DNA of 64,000 nt from the NCBI GenBank assembly GCA_016714565.1, contig JADKDM010000037.1:248001-312000 (forward strand), given 5' to 3'. Below the pieces are notes generated by a model. The model worked only from the letters and a program-made list of their open reading frames with translations, had not been told where the DNA came from and made no database searches. Within the stretch, counting starts at the first letter, position 1. Every line of letters begins with the position of its first letter. Origin of the DNA: Candidatus Villigracilis propinquus (GTDB taxonomy: Bacteria > Chloroflexota > Anaerolineae > Anaerolineales > Villigracilaceae). A program made the position numbers and the translations under genes. This document shows positions 52,702-60,770 of the stretch, piece after piece.

Positions 52702-53805
52702 ATGTCAACGATATTAATTCTGGGCGGGTATGGATACACAGGCAAGTTCCTTGCCAAACATCTGCTTGCACAAACGGACGTAAACATCATCATCGCAGGG
52801 CGTAGTTTAGAAAAAGCTCAAGCCTTTGCAGATGGATTAAACGATTCGCACGTGACTGCGAGACGGGCAGATGCTTCCAATTTGGACAGCCTCACCCACG
52901 CGCTTCAAAACGTAAGCCTGTGTCTGGTTGCTGCCCCAACCACTCACCACGCTGAGACAGTTATCCGCGCCTGCATCAATGCCCGCGTAGATTATCTTGA
53001 TGTGCAACTTTCATCAAAAAAACTAAACGCACTATTTGCCGCGCGGAACGAGATCAAACAAGCCGGGCTTTGCTTCATCACCGAAGCAGGCTTTCACCCT
53101 GGCCTGCCCGCCGCCATGATCCGCTATGCCGCCACAAAGTTGGACAGCATCGAATCAGCCGTCACAGCGGGATACCTCAACATGCAAAACCTTCCATACA
53201 CCGAGGCCGTGGATGAACTCATGGAAGGCTTTCTCGATTATCAAGCGCAGGTGTACAAAAAGGGAGCATGGACAAAACCCACCGACTGGGATTCGCGTTC
53301 CTTCAATTTCGGGGATGGTATCGGCAAGCGCACCGGCTATTCCATGTTCTTCGATGAACTGCGTGATATTCCCAGCATGTATCCCACCCTCAAAGAAACA
53401 GGGTTTTATATTTCCGGCTCCAACTGGTTTTCAGACCTCATCATCACCCCGATCGTTTTCGTTGGTCTCAAACTCGCACCGAAGCGCGGCATTCGTCCGC
53501 TTGGCAAATTGATGTGGTGGGCAATGGGAAAATCCAAACCGCCGTATATGGTGATTCTCAAAGTGGAAGCCAAAGGTCAATGGAACGGCAAACAGGCTGA
53601 AGCGCAGGCACAGATCGCGCATCCCGATGGATACGAACTCACCGCGATCCCCGTCGTCGCCTATCTGCTGCAATATCTCGATGGCACCGCGCGCAAAGCC
53701 GGTGTCCACATGATGGGACACATCGCCGAACCTGTTCGGTTATTTCAGGACATGCAAAAAATGGGAGCGGAGATCACAGAATCTCGCGATCATTCTTCCA
53801 CGTAG
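52702..53805 (+). CDS. Saccharopine dehydrogenase-like NAD(P)-binding protein
   Basis: A 367-residue Rossmann-fold protein. It starts TILILGGYGYTGKFLAKHLL (3-22) with the GxGxxG dinucleotide loop, followed by IIAGRSLEKAQAFADGL and a later LDVQLSSKKLNALFAARN segment, as in saccharopine dehydrogenase-like and trans-acting enoyl reductase proteins. The substrate is unknown. A GTG at 52693 is an alternative start. Upstream sequence is lost in the poly-G block, so its promoter cannot be judged. Its 3' end overlaps murI, on the opposite strand, by 32 bp. Confidence 0.82.
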   Translation: MSTILILGGYGYTGKFLAKHLLAQTDVNIIIAGRSLEKAQAFADGLNDSHVTARRADASNLDSLTHALQNVSLCLVAAPTTHHAETVIRACINARVDYLDVQLSSKKLNALFAARNEIKQAGLCFITEAGFHPGLPAAMIRYAATKLDSIESAVTAGYLNMQNLPYTEAVDELMEGFLDYQAQVYKKGAWTKPTDWDSRSFNFGDGIGKRTGYSMFFDELRDIPSMYPTLKETGFYISGSNWFSDLIITPIVFVGLKLAPKRGIRPLGKLMWWAMGKSKPPYMVILKVEAKGQWNGKQAEAQAQIAHPDGYELTAIPVVAYLLQYLDGTARKAGVHMMGHIAEPVRLFQDMQKMGAEITESRDHSST

Positions 53806-54595
53806 CGGATTTCACCAACGCAGCTTCATTCAGCAATTTCGGCAAAACAGACTCGACTACTTTCACATCCCCCGATGTGTAGATCTGGATTCTGCTTTTC
53901 ACGCCTGACGAATTCAACAACCCACCCGCCTCAAGCAGACGTTTGACCTGTTTCGCCACCGAGGGAGCGGGGTCTATCACCCGAACATTTTCTCCCACGA
54001 TCTGCTCCACGAGCGGGATCACAAACGGATAGTGTGTACATCCAAGCACCACCGTATCAATGTTTTTCTCCAGCATGGGTAACAAAGCATCTTCAAGGAT
54101 CGCGCGGGTCTTTGGCGTGTCCAACTCCCCCAACTCAATTTGACTGACCAAGCCCGGGCAGGTGTGCTGAAACAATTCCACACCTGCGCCGAAGCGTTCC
54201 ACAACGGAGGCATACAAAGCTCCCTGAAATGTGGCAGGAGTAGCCAGCACGCCAACTTTGCCTGTCTGCGTTTTTTCGGCGGCAGGTTTGACCGCAGGCT
54301 CCATCCCCACAAACTGCATCTCGGTAAAAGTCTCACGCAAATATTTCAACGCCGCTGCAGAAGCCGTGTTGCAGGCAACTACAATGATCTTCGCATTCTG
54401 TTCCAGTAAAAATCGAGTGATACCTTCAGAGAAATCCTGTATCTGCTTCATTGAGCGCGGGCCGTAGGGCACATGTCCCTGATCGCCAAAGTAGATCACA
54501 TCTTCGTTCGGCATTTGCTCGCAAATTGAACGCAAAACAGAAAGGCCACCCACGCCAGAATCAAATACACCAATGGGATTATTGGATTTTGTCAT
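53774..54595 (-). CDS. murI: Glutamate racemase
   Basis: Makes D-glutamate for peptidoglycan. The 273-residue product has the active-site signature GVFDSGVGGLSVL (9-21, with Asp12 and Ser13), the first catalytic Cys75 in VVACNTAS, and the second Cys186 with His188 in VLGCTHYPF. The length is normal. The ATG at 54595 has a TATGAT box 6 nt upstream and no ribosome site, matching the leaderless pattern of other genes here. It converges on, and overlaps, the saccharopine dehydrogenase-like gene. Confidence 0.95.
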   Translation of the reverse strand: MTKSNNPIGVFDSGVGGLSVLRSICEQMPNEDVIYFGDQGHVPYGPRSMKQIQDFSEGITRFLLEQNAKIIVVACNTASAAALKYLRETFTEMQFVGMEPAVKPAAEKTQTGKVGVLATPATFQGALYASVVERFGAGVELFQHTCPGLVSQIELGELDTPKTRAILEDALLPMLEKNIDTVVLGCTHYPFVIPLVEQIVGENVRVIDPAPSVAKQVKRLLEAGGLLNSSGVKSRIQIYTSGDVKVVESVLPKLLNEAALVKSATWKNDREIL

Positions 54596-54601
54596 TTGGG
54601 A

Positions 54602-54607
54602 ATCATA
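54602..54607 (-). promoter_or_regulatory. -10 box of murI, leaderless arrangement
   Basis: TATGAT on the minus strand ends 6 nt before the murI ATG. No Shine-Dalgarno sequence lies in between. Confidence 0.45.
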
Positions 54608-54621
54608 CTCTGAAATTCAAA

Positions 54622-55074
54622 CTAACTCTTGTTTTTCCTGCGGACGTATAACAACTTCTCAACATGAGCAACGACTTCACCCTGCTCATCAAGGACATCC
54701 ACAAAAAAAGTCGGTTCGATCTTTCCGTTCAAATCTGCATCTGTACGTATCTGCTCCACCCGTTCCGCTGGGATATGAAAATGTGCCTTCACTTTTCCAC
54801 GCCCGGGTCGTTTGAATTGAATGCTCGCGGCCTTGTCCCAGACGATGTATTCTGAACCTAGCAGACGCATCAGAATCAGCATAAACCACGGGTCACACAT
54901 GGCGTACAGGGAACCGCCAAAATGCACACCAACCACGTTGCGATTGAAGACAGTCAAATTCAATTCAACGTCAACTGTGTGTTCGTCAATGGAGCGAGAA
55001 CGGATTCCCGCTCCAACAAGCGGCGGATAGATATTGATAAACTTTTCAAGCAGGCGTTCGCGAAATGTAGACAC
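54622..55074 (-). CDS. DUF4442 hot-dog-fold protein (putative thioesterase)
   Basis: About 150 residues with a hot-dog pattern: IYPPLVGAGIRSRSIDEHTV near the N-terminus, then FNRNVVGVHFGGSLYAMCDPWFMLILMRLLG (about 42-72, the central helix) and strands with IQFKRPGRGKVKAHFHIP. This fits DUF4442, a group related to acyl-CoA thioesterases, without proven activity. I use the GTG at 55074, 10 nt after the upstream stop; the ATG at 55107 in the same frame would add 11 residues and overlap that gene. Confidence 0.72.
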   Translation of the reverse strand: MSTFRERLLEKFINIYPPLVGAGIRSRSIDEHTVDVELNLTVFNRNVVGVHFGGSLYAMCDPWFMLILMRLLGSEYIVWDKAASIQFKRPGRGKVKAHFHIPAERVEQIRTDADLNGKIEPTFFVDVLDEQGEVVAHVEKLLYVRRKNKS

Positions 55075-55084
55075 GAAAAAAGAC

Positions 55085-55802
55085 CTATTTCCTCGAAGCA
55101 TCCACAAATGTCTTGAACAATCTCTGCATGGCGGGCTGGTCGGTCAGCCATTCGGGGTGCCACTGCACTGCCACAGCGTAAGGATGGTCTGGAATTTCAA
55201 CGATCTCCACCAAACCATCAGGAGCATACCCGGCAACTTTCAAAGCTGGAGCAATGTCCTTCAAGCCTTGATGATGCAGACTATTAACATTCAAAAGGGT
55301 TTCGCCGAATATCTCTGCGGAACGCGTAGCTTCATCCACATTCACTGGGTGGACGAGTGTTCTGCGCAAGTCACCAGGGATAGGCATGATCCAATGCGCC
55401 TTTCAACTGATCATAGATATGGGTGTAAAGTGTGCCACCCAAAGCAATGTTCATCACCTGGGCGCCGCGGCAGATGCCGAGAATCGGCTTGCCATCGTTG
55501 ACGGCAGTGCGCATTAAAGTGATCTCGGTAGTATCCCGCGATTCGTCCACCTCACCAATTCTCGGGTGGTCGGAGCCGTTGAAATATTTCAAAGAGACGT
55601 CCCCGCCGCCAGAGAAGAGAATGCCATTAAGGCGTGAATATAAATCGAGGAAATCTTCCTCCGATAAAATATTGGGAATCATAACGGGAATACCACCCGC
55701 CTGTATAACAGATCTAAGATATGAATGTTGAAGCGAGGTTATCGGATGTCCATCGCTATCTTTATTGTTGCGGGTTGTAATTCCAATAAGTGGTTTGGGC
55801 AT
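55085..55802 (-). pseudogene. Class I glutamine amidotransferase (gamma-glutamyl-GABA hydrolase-like), frameshifted
   Basis: Peptidase C26/PuuD-type hydrolase broken by one base. The first frame (55802 to about 55380) has MPKPLIGITTRNN at the start and the nucleophile Cys in ILGICRGAQVMN. The second frame (about 55378 to 55085) has AVAVQWHPEW with the catalytic His and Glu. Removing one base from the G3 run at 55377-55379 joins them as DHAYPGDLRRTLVHPVN, giving an intact enzyme of about 238 residues. All catalytic residues are present, so a sequencing error is more likely than decay. The start at 55802 has TTGGAGA upstream. Expected role: release of glutamate from gamma-glutamyl compounds. 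Confidence 0.8.
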
Positions 55803-55818
55803 TTGTATCTCCAAAAGA

Positions 55819-55853
55819 AAAACCCTAAAGGCTTTGAAGACCTTTAGGGTTTT
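55819..55853. repeat. Perfect 13-bp hairpin, CCTAAAGG-type
   Basis: AAAACCCTAAAGG (55819-55831) and CCTTTAGGGTTTT (55841-55853) flank a 9-nt loop. It lies between rplS and the amidotransferase gene, both on the minus strand. With A and T runs at its ends it can terminate rplS. The same core is at 31953-31987. Confidence 0.7.
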
Positions 55854-55896
55854 ATCCTGTAGGGCTTTTCAGAAACCCTGTGGGGTGAATATTTGA

Positions 55897-56244
55897 CTAG
55901 TCGAACTTTTCTTTGAGGCGTGCGCTCTTGCCTGTGCGGTCGCGCATGAAGTACAACTGTGCGCGGCGAACCTTGCCGTGGCGTTCGACAACGATCTTGT
56001 CGATGCGCGGGGAGCGAAGGAGAAAAGTACGTTCCACGCCGACACCATTGGAGGCCATACGGCGGACTGTGACACTGGCGTCGTTGCCGCTCTTGCGCAA
56101 ACGAATCACAATGCCTTTGAATTCCTGAATACGCTCGCGTTCGCCTTCTTTGATCTTGACGTGTACGCTGACCGTATCACCGGGATTCAATTGCGGGATT
56201 TTTTCGTTGATTTTGGCCTCAACGGCCTTGATTAGATCTGCCAT
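55897..56244 (-). CDS. rplS: 50S ribosomal protein L19
   Basis: Ribosomal protein at the 30S-50S interface. The 115-residue product matches L19 throughout: PGDTVSVHVKIKEGERERIQ (about 21-40), FKGIVIRLRKSG and a central VGVERTFLLRSPRIDKIVVERHG (about 67-89), then the basic RRAQLYFMRDRTGKSARLKE ending. It is transcribed from its own consensus promoter. trmD and rimM, its usual neighbours, are absent here. Confidence 0.96.
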   Translation of the reverse strand: MADLIKAVEAKINEKIPQLNPGDTVSVHVKIKEGERERIQEFKGIVIRLRKSGNDASVTVRRMASNGVGVERTFLLRSPRIDKIVVERHGKVRRAQLYFMRDRTGKSARLKEKFD

Positions 56245-56294
56245 TTTCGTTCTTCCTTACTTATGATATGGGTTTCCAAAATTCGCGACTGCGG

Positions 56295-56323
56295 ATTATA
56301 GCACGCATTTTCTCATATCACAA
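56295..56323 (-). promoter_or_regulatory. Promoter of rplS
   Basis: On the minus strand TTGTGA (56318-56323) and TATAAT (56295-56300) are exactly 17 bp apart. The transcript would begin about 44 nt before the rplS ATG. It lies 9 nt or less from the fabF stop. Confidence 0.7.
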
Positions 56324-56331
56324 GACAAACT

Positions 56332-57576
56332 CTAGCTGTATTTTCTGATCGCCAGCACGGCATTATGGCCGCCAAATCCAAATGCATTACTGATCGCCAG
56401 AGAGATATTGGCCTGGCGTGACTTGTTCGGAATGTAGTTCAGGTCACACTCAGGGTCAGGGGTTTCGTAATGGATGGTGGGCGGCAAAATACCTTGACGC
56501 ACGGCCTGTACGCAGAAAATAGCCTCTAAAGCACCAGTTGCACCCATCATATGCCCCGTCATGGATTTTGTAGAAGAGATGGGGAGTTTATAGGCTTGTT
56601 CACCAAAAGCAGCCTTGATGGCGCGCGTCTCGGCCTGATCGTTCAGCAACGTCCCTGTGCCGTGAGCGTTGATATAGCCCACATCCTCAAGATTCGCTTT
56701 CGCGGAAGACAAAGCCATCAACATGGCGGCAGCACCGCCCGCGCCATGTTCGTGCGGCGCAGTGACGTGATACGCATCCGCTGTGGCGCCATAACCTGCC
56801 AACTCAGCCAGAATATTTGCGCCACGCGCTTTTGCATCTGACTCGCGTTCAAGCACCAGTACAGCCCCGCCTTCCCCCATCACCAAACCGTCACGATTTT
56901 TATCGAACGGCTGGGGGGTCATTGAGTAATCATCATTCCTGCGAGACATCGCCCCCACGCGGTCAAATGCCGCAACGCCCGTTGTTGTAATTGTCGTTTC
57001 AGCCGCGCCAGCCAACGCCGCATCGATCATGCCGGTTCGCAGCATCATCAAAGCTGTCCCAATTCCATCGGAGCCTGAAGCACAAGCAGACGCCACCGAA
57101 AAGCACGGGCCTTTGATGCCATACTCAATTGCCACCATGCCTGCGCCGCCATTCGCCATCAACATCGGAATCAAAAACGGGCTGACGCGTTTGGGGCCTT
57201 CCTTATGATTGGTCAATATCGCTTCCTGCAGGGAATGCAATCCACCAATGGCCGAGGAAATAATGACGCCGACTCTACCAGCATTTTTCTCTGTGATCTC
57301 CAAACCCGATTGTTGCAAAGCCTCTTTTGCCGAAGCAACTGCAAATTGTTCAAACCGGTCACGGCGGCGGGCTTCCTTCGCATCCATGAATTCTTCGGGC
57401 TTAAATTCCTTCACTTCCGCAGCAATATGCACCTGCAAATTTGCTGCATGAGAATCGAACAGTGTAATGGGCCCCACACCGGAAACGCCTTCGATCAGGT
57501 TGTTCCAGGTTCCCTGAACGTTCAAACCAAGCGGGTTGACTGTACCCATGCCTGTAATAACAATACGATCCTGCAT
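56332..57576 (-). CDS. fabF: 3-oxoacyl-[ACP] synthase II (KAS II)
   Basis: Condensing enzyme of type II fatty acid synthesis. The 414-residue product has the Cys-His-His triad: Cys165 in VASACASG, His305 in NAHGTGT, and His342 in STKSMTGHMMGATG. It starts RIVITGMGTVNPLG, typical of FabF. GGAGGAG precedes the ATG. No other fab gene is beside it. The 116-bp gap upstream holds no clear promoter; TTTTATATT-like text near 57615 is a weak candidate. Confidence 0.94.
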   Translation of the reverse strand: MQDRIVITGMGTVNPLGLNVQGTWNNLIEGVSGVGPITLFDSHAANLQVHIAAEVKEFKPEEFMDAKEARRRDRFEQFAVASAKEALQQSGLEITEKNAGRVGVIISSAIGGLHSLQEAILTNHKEGPKRVSPFLIPMLMANGGAGMVAIEYGIKGPCFSVASACASGSDGIGTALMMLRTGMIDAALAGAAETTITTTGVAAFDRVGAMSRRNDDYSMTPQPFDKNRDGLVMGEGGAVLVLERESDAKARGANILAELAGYGATADAYHVTAPHEHGAGGAAAMLMALSSAKANLEDVGYINAHGTGTLLNDQAETRAIKAAFGEQAYKLPISSTKSMTGHMMGATGALEAIFCVQAVRQGILPPTIHYETPDPECDLNYIPNKSRQANISLAISNAFGFGGHNAVLAIRKYS

Positions 57577-57692
57577 TTCTCCTCCAGAGACAATTAAATA
57601 AATAGAAGTTCAATATAAAACCCCATAGGATAAAAATCGTCACGCTGGATATTAGATCTGCGCCTCTTTCCCCGCTTATGCCTGAAACTGTT

Positions 57693-58256
57693 TCAACAGG
57701 TATTTCCTCGCCCGATCATTGTCCGCCACTCACGCTGCAAGAGGCCATAATGATACTCACTTGTATAAATACCATTGACGGGATAACTCTCGATAAATTG
57801 CGCCTCCCTGCGGAAGCCAAGTTTTTCCAACAATCCGAAGGATGCCTCGTTCTCGGTATCGCAATCTGCCGTAACGCGGTGAATGTCCATATCCTCGAAA
57901 AGATATTCCAGCCAGCAGCGAACCGCCTCAAAAGCATATCCTTTCCGCCAATGGGACGAAGCGAGTCTGTATCCGACGATTGCCTGTCGCGCATCTTCGT
58001 TTTTGATGAAACAGCCAATATCCCCGATCAATTCGTCTGTCTCTTTGAAGGCAATAGCCACTTGAAGCCAGTCACCCTGCTTTGGCGCATTCATATCCTT
58101 CACGGACTTAATAAATTTTTCAGCCTGAGCATAAGAATATGGAATATCCCAATCCTGATATTTCGCCACTTCGGGATCATTCCGATAGACAAGATATGAA
58201 TCAATATCCTCATCCCTAAAATTACGGAGAATCAATCGTTTGGAATGTAAAAACAT
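57693..58256 (-). CDS. GNAT N-acetyltransferase, RimJ/RimL type
   Basis: A 187-residue acetyltransferase. It begins LHSKRLILRNFRDEDIDSYL, the RimJ-like start, and has YRLASSHWRKGYAFEAVRCWLEYLFEDM (about 95-122, with the acetyl-CoA loop HWRKGYA) and the ADCDTENEASFGLLEKLGFRREA motif (about 129-151). The substrate may be an N-terminal amine or a small molecule such as an antibiotic. It begins 3 nt after moaE on the same strand, so it is in the moa operon by position. Confidence 0.87.
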   Translation of the reverse strand: MFLHSKRLILRNFRDEDIDSYLVYRNDPEVAKYQDWDIPYSYAQAEKFIKSVKDMNAPKQGDWLQVAIAFKETDELIGDIGCFIKNEDARQAIVGYRLASSHWRKGYAFEAVRCWLEYLFEDMDIHRVTADCDTENEASFGLLEKLGFRREAQFIESYPVNGIYTSEYHYGLLQREWRTMIGRGNTC

Positions 58257-58259
58257 GGA

Positions 58260-58727
58260 CTACTCACCCGGCTTGGGGATGTAATCGCCTTCCACCCATT
58301 CCACATGACCAGGGCCAACTTCTTTCTTCCAGACTGGCACAATTTCCTTGAGGCGGTCAATGCCGTAGCGAGCAGCCTCGAAGACGCCCGTGTCACGATG
58401 CGCGGCAGTGCAGGCGATCAACACGGTTGGTGTCTTCGGATACAACTTCCCAATCCGCTGGACAATGGCAATGCCTTCGATGACAGGCCATTTTTCACGG
58501 ATCTCATCCGCGACCTGTTTCATCTTCGCTTCAGCCATTGGGATGTAGGACTCGTATTCAAGAAATTCCGTCTCATGAGCAGTGCCGCGAGTAGTCACAC
58601 CCCGCACCATGCCAGTGAAAATAGCTGCCGCGCCCGTGCTGGTGAGCGTGATCTTTTCTAGCAGGTCGTTCAGGTCAATTTCGTCTTCCGTGATGGAGTA
58701 AATGGTTGGCAGGTCTGAAAGTTCCAT
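58260..58727 (-). CDS. moaE: Molybdopterin synthase catalytic subunit
   Basis: Large subunit of molybdopterin synthase, which adds the dithiolene sulfurs to cyclic pyranopterin monophosphate. The 155-residue product has VRGVTTRGTAHETEFLEYESY (about 42-62), the conserved AAHRDTGVFEAARYGIDRLK (about 108-127) and the active-site Lys region VPVWKKEVGPGHVEWVEGD (about 130-148). It lies 8 nt after moaD. Ending EGDYIPKPGE is typical. Confidence 0.94.
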   Translation of the reverse strand: MELSDLPTIYSITEDEIDLNDLLEKITLTSTGAAAIFTGMVRGVTTRGTAHETEFLEYESYIPMAEAKMKQVADEIREKWPVIEGIAIVQRIGKLYPKTPTVLIACTAAHRDTGVFEAARYGIDRLKEIVPVWKKEVGPGHVEWVEGDYIPKPGE

Positions 58728-58735
58728 GTTGAAGG

Positions 58736-58984
58736 TTATCCTCCAGAGACAGGCGGGAACATGCCGATCTCGGCATTCGCTGGGACAACCGCCTCATCAA
58801 ACGCATATTCGCGGTTGATAGTCATGAGGACTGATTTCATGGAATCTTTCAGATTCGGATAATCGGTGGAGAGTTTGTCCTTCAAGCCTTGTATCGTCAT
58901 ATCCGCAGGAATATCCAATTCCAGAGACTTGGTTCCTGCGCGGTCACGTATGGTTGCAAAAAATAAAAGTTTGATATGGTTCAT
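58736..58984 (-). CDS. moaD: Molybdopterin synthase sulfur-carrier subunit
   Basis: Ubiquitin-fold sulfur carrier of molybdopterin synthase. The 82-residue product starts IKLLFFATIRDRAGTKSLEL, has a beta-grasp pattern, and ends in MFPPVSGG with the obligatory C-terminal Gly-Gly that becomes a thiocarboxylate. It lies between the cupin gene (6 nt) and moaE (8 nt). Confidence 0.94.
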   Translation of the reverse strand: MNHIKLLFFATIRDRAGTKSLELDIPADMTIQGLKDKLSTDYPNLKDSMKSVLMTINREYAFDEAVVPANAEIGMFPPVSGG

Positions 58985-58990
58985 TTTTTC

Positions 58991-59356
58991 CTAGATCCAG
59001 ACATCATTTGGGGCGGTAAGGGTATCGTTCACATCGCCAGTGTTGACCGTGCCCGCAGGTTCGATCAACAGGATATGGCATTCGTTTTCGGCAACAGGCT
59101 TGTGCTCCACACCTTTCGGAACAACGAACATCTCGCCTTCATTCAATGAGACTTTGCCATCACGAAAGAGAATATCCAGATGACCTTTGACGACGATAAA
59201 GACTTCATCCGTTTCAGGGTGGTCATGCCAGACAAATTCTCCCTGCACTTTTGCCAATTTGAGGTGATAGTCATTCAATTGGGCGATGATTTTTGGCGAC
59301 CAGTGTTCGGAGAATTTTGAGAACTTTTTCTGAAGGTTAATTGAGGAATATTCCAT
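58991..59356 (-). CDS. Cupin domain protein in the moa operon
   Basis: A 121-residue single-domain cupin. The first cupin motif is GEFVWHDHPETDEVFIVVKGHLDI (about 43-66, with two His and one Glu as metal ligands). The second is GEMFVVPKGVEHKPVAENECHIL (about 80-102, with the third His). The metal and substrate are unknown. It starts at 59356, 25 nt after moaC, and ends 6 nt before moaD. The position within moa genes suggests co-expression, not necessarily a role in the cofactor pathway. Confidence 0.85.
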   Translation of the reverse strand: MEYSSINLQKKFSKFSEHWSPKIIAQLNDYHLKLAKVQGEFVWHDHPETDEVFIVVKGHLDILFRDGKVSLNEGEMFVVPKGVEHKPVAENECHILLIEPAGTVNTGDVNDTLTAPNDVWI

Positions 59357-59381
59357 TAATACACCTAAAGGTAATTGGTAA

Positions 59382-59861
59382 TTACGCCTCATTCACCACA
59401 TCGCCAGATTGGCCGCCGTGCTTTTCCACGAGACGGATATTCTGAATAATCATCGTCTTTTCGGCGGCTTTCGCCATGTCGTAGACGGTGAGCGCGGCAA
59501 CGGAGACAGCGGTCAACGCTTCCATCTCGACGCCTGTTTTGCCGGTCACTTTGACGGTGGCAGTGATGACAACGCCAGGGAGAGATTCATCAAGGGCGAG
59601 GTCGACGTCAATCTTTGAGAGTTGGAGAGGATGACATAACGGAATCAGGTCTGAGGTACGTTTTGAGGCGGTGATGCCCGCAATTTGCGCCACGGTTAAT
59701 ACATCGCCCTTTTTGATCTGCCCGGCGCGGATCAGGTCAAATGTCTCTTTTTTCATGTGGACTTCGCCGCGCGCAACTGCGGTTCGCTCGGTATCGGGCT
59801 TGTGGCCCACATCCACCATCTTTGCCTGACCGTGTTCATCAATGTGAGTTAGTTTCGACAT
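59382..59861 (-). CDS. moaC: Cyclic pyranopterin monophosphate synthase
   Basis: With MoaA, converts GTP to cyclic pyranopterin monophosphate in molybdenum-cofactor synthesis. The 159-residue product has SKLTHIDEHGQAKMVDV (2-18), the TSDLIPLCHPLQLSK motif (about 66-80) and GKTGVEMEALTAVSVAALTVYDM (about 101-123), with the conserved Glu and Asp. The ATG at 59861 is fixed by TATAAT 7 nt upstream. It is the first gene of moaC-cupin-moaD-moaE-GNAT; moaA and moaB are not in the window. Confidence 0.94.
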   Translation of the reverse strand: MSKLTHIDEHGQAKMVDVGHKPDTERTAVARGEVHMKKETFDLIRAGQIKKGDVLTVAQIAGITASKRTSDLIPLCHPLQLSKIDVDLALDESLPGVVITATVKVTGKTGVEMEALTAVSVAALTVYDMAKAAEKTMIIQNIRLVEKHGGQSGDVVNEA

Positions 59862-59868
59862 GAGCGGG

Positions 59869-59874
59869 ATTATA
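59869..59874 (-). promoter_or_regulatory. -10 box of moaC, leaderless arrangement
   Basis: TATAAT on the minus strand ends 7 nt before the moaC ATG. Only 6 bp separate it from the oppositely oriented TATAAT of scpA (59881-59886). Confidence 0.6.
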
Positions 59875-59880
59875 CACTGG

Positions 59881-59886
59881 TATAAT
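59881..59886 (+). promoter_or_regulatory. -10 box of scpA, leaderless arrangement
   Basis: TATAAT ends 9 nt before the scpA ATG at 59896, with no ribosome site. It faces away from the moaC -10 box; each promoter's -35 region must overlap the other's -10 and start codon. Confidence 0.6.
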
Positions 59887-59895
59887 TCGCGCGCT

Positions 59896-60669
59896 ATGGA
59901 TAACATTTTGGGACATCAAATTGGCGGCTATAAAGTGCAGACCTCGGTGTACGAGGGGCCGCTTGATCTTTTACTAAGCCTGATCGAGCGCGCTGAACTG
60001 GATATTACTGCCATCTCGCTAGCCACCGTGACGGATCAGTATCTGTCGTATTTGCATGGGCTGGAACAGTTGATGCCCGATGAGATTTCGACATTTCTTG
60101 TCATCGCCGCGAAGCTGGTGCAGATCAAATCTGAGGCGCTGCTGCCGCGCCCGCCCGAACGCGAACCGGGCGAGGAAGACCCAGGCACGGAATTAATTGA
60201 CCAACTAAAACTTTACAAACGCTACAAGGAAATTGCGGGCTGGCTGGTGGAGAGACAAGAAAACAACCTGCGCACTTATCTGCGCGTTGCTCCGCCGCCC
60301 AAAGTGGAAGCCAAACTTGACCTTTCCAATTTAACACTGGAAGGTTTGCTCGCCGCCGCCGAATCTGGTTTTTCCAAAGGCAAAGATAAAAAACCGCTTG
60401 GCGTCATCATCAGCGCGCCGCGTGTGACCATCCGTGAAAAAATTGAATACATCACGAAGACGATGAGACACATCCAACGCATGACCTTCAGCGGCCTCAT
60501 CACAGACAAAGCCACCCGCGTTGAGATTGTCGTAACATTTCTGGCAATGCTGGAGTTGATCAAACGCTATCACATCTCCGCAGTTCAAAATGAATTGTTC
60601 GGAGAAATTGAGTTCGAGAAAATGGGCGAATGGAAAGACGACGAAGAGATCGAGATCGAGTTTGAGTAA
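59896..60669 (+). CDS. scpA: Segregation and condensation protein A (kleisin)
   Basis: Kleisin subunit that bridges SMC heads in bacterial condensin. The 257-residue product has the conserved N-terminal YEGPLDLLLSLIERAELDI (about 17-35) followed by ISLATVTDQYLSYL, then a charged middle and a C-terminal winged helix with VVTFLAMLELIKRYHI (about 213-228) and an acidic tail. The start at 59896 fits the -10 spacing; the upstream in-frame start at 59860 would cross the promoter. scpB lies far away at 13148-13717. Confidence 0.94.
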   Translation: MDNILGHQIGGYKVQTSVYEGPLDLLLSLIERAELDITAISLATVTDQYLSYLHGLEQLMPDEISTFLVIAAKLVQIKSEALLPRPPEREPGEEDPGTELIDQLKLYKRYKEIAGWLVERQENNLRTYLRVAPPPKVEAKLDLSNLTLEGLLAAAESGFSKGKDKKPLGVIISAPRVTIREKIEYITKTMRHIQRMTFSGLITDKATRVEIVVTFLAMLELIKRYHISAVQNELFGEIEFEKMGEWKDDEEIEIEFE

Positions 60670-60704
60670 GCGCTGAGAGAAGTGATCAGTTGACAGTAAT
60701 CAGT

Positions 60705-60734
60705 AACGTGCGGGACAAAACTGTCCCGCACGTT
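60705..60734. terminator. Bidirectional terminator between scpA and the amine oxidase gene
   Basis: AACGTGCGGGACA (60705-60717) and TGTCCCGCACGTT (60722-60734) form a 13-bp stem with a 4-nt loop, followed by more T residues on the plus strand. It is a typical rho-independent terminator for scpA. Confidence 0.8.
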
Positions 60735-60751
60735 TTTTATTTCGCAAAACT

Positions 60752-60770
60752 GTCACGTTGAAAACGTGAC
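60752..60770. repeat. Short perfect hairpin, GTCAC/GTGAC-type
   Basis: GTCACGTT (60752-60759) and AACGTGAC (60763-60770) flank a 3-nt loop immediately downstream of the amine oxidase stop. Related words occur in the hairpins at 8366, 29583 and 34404. Confidence 0.5.
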
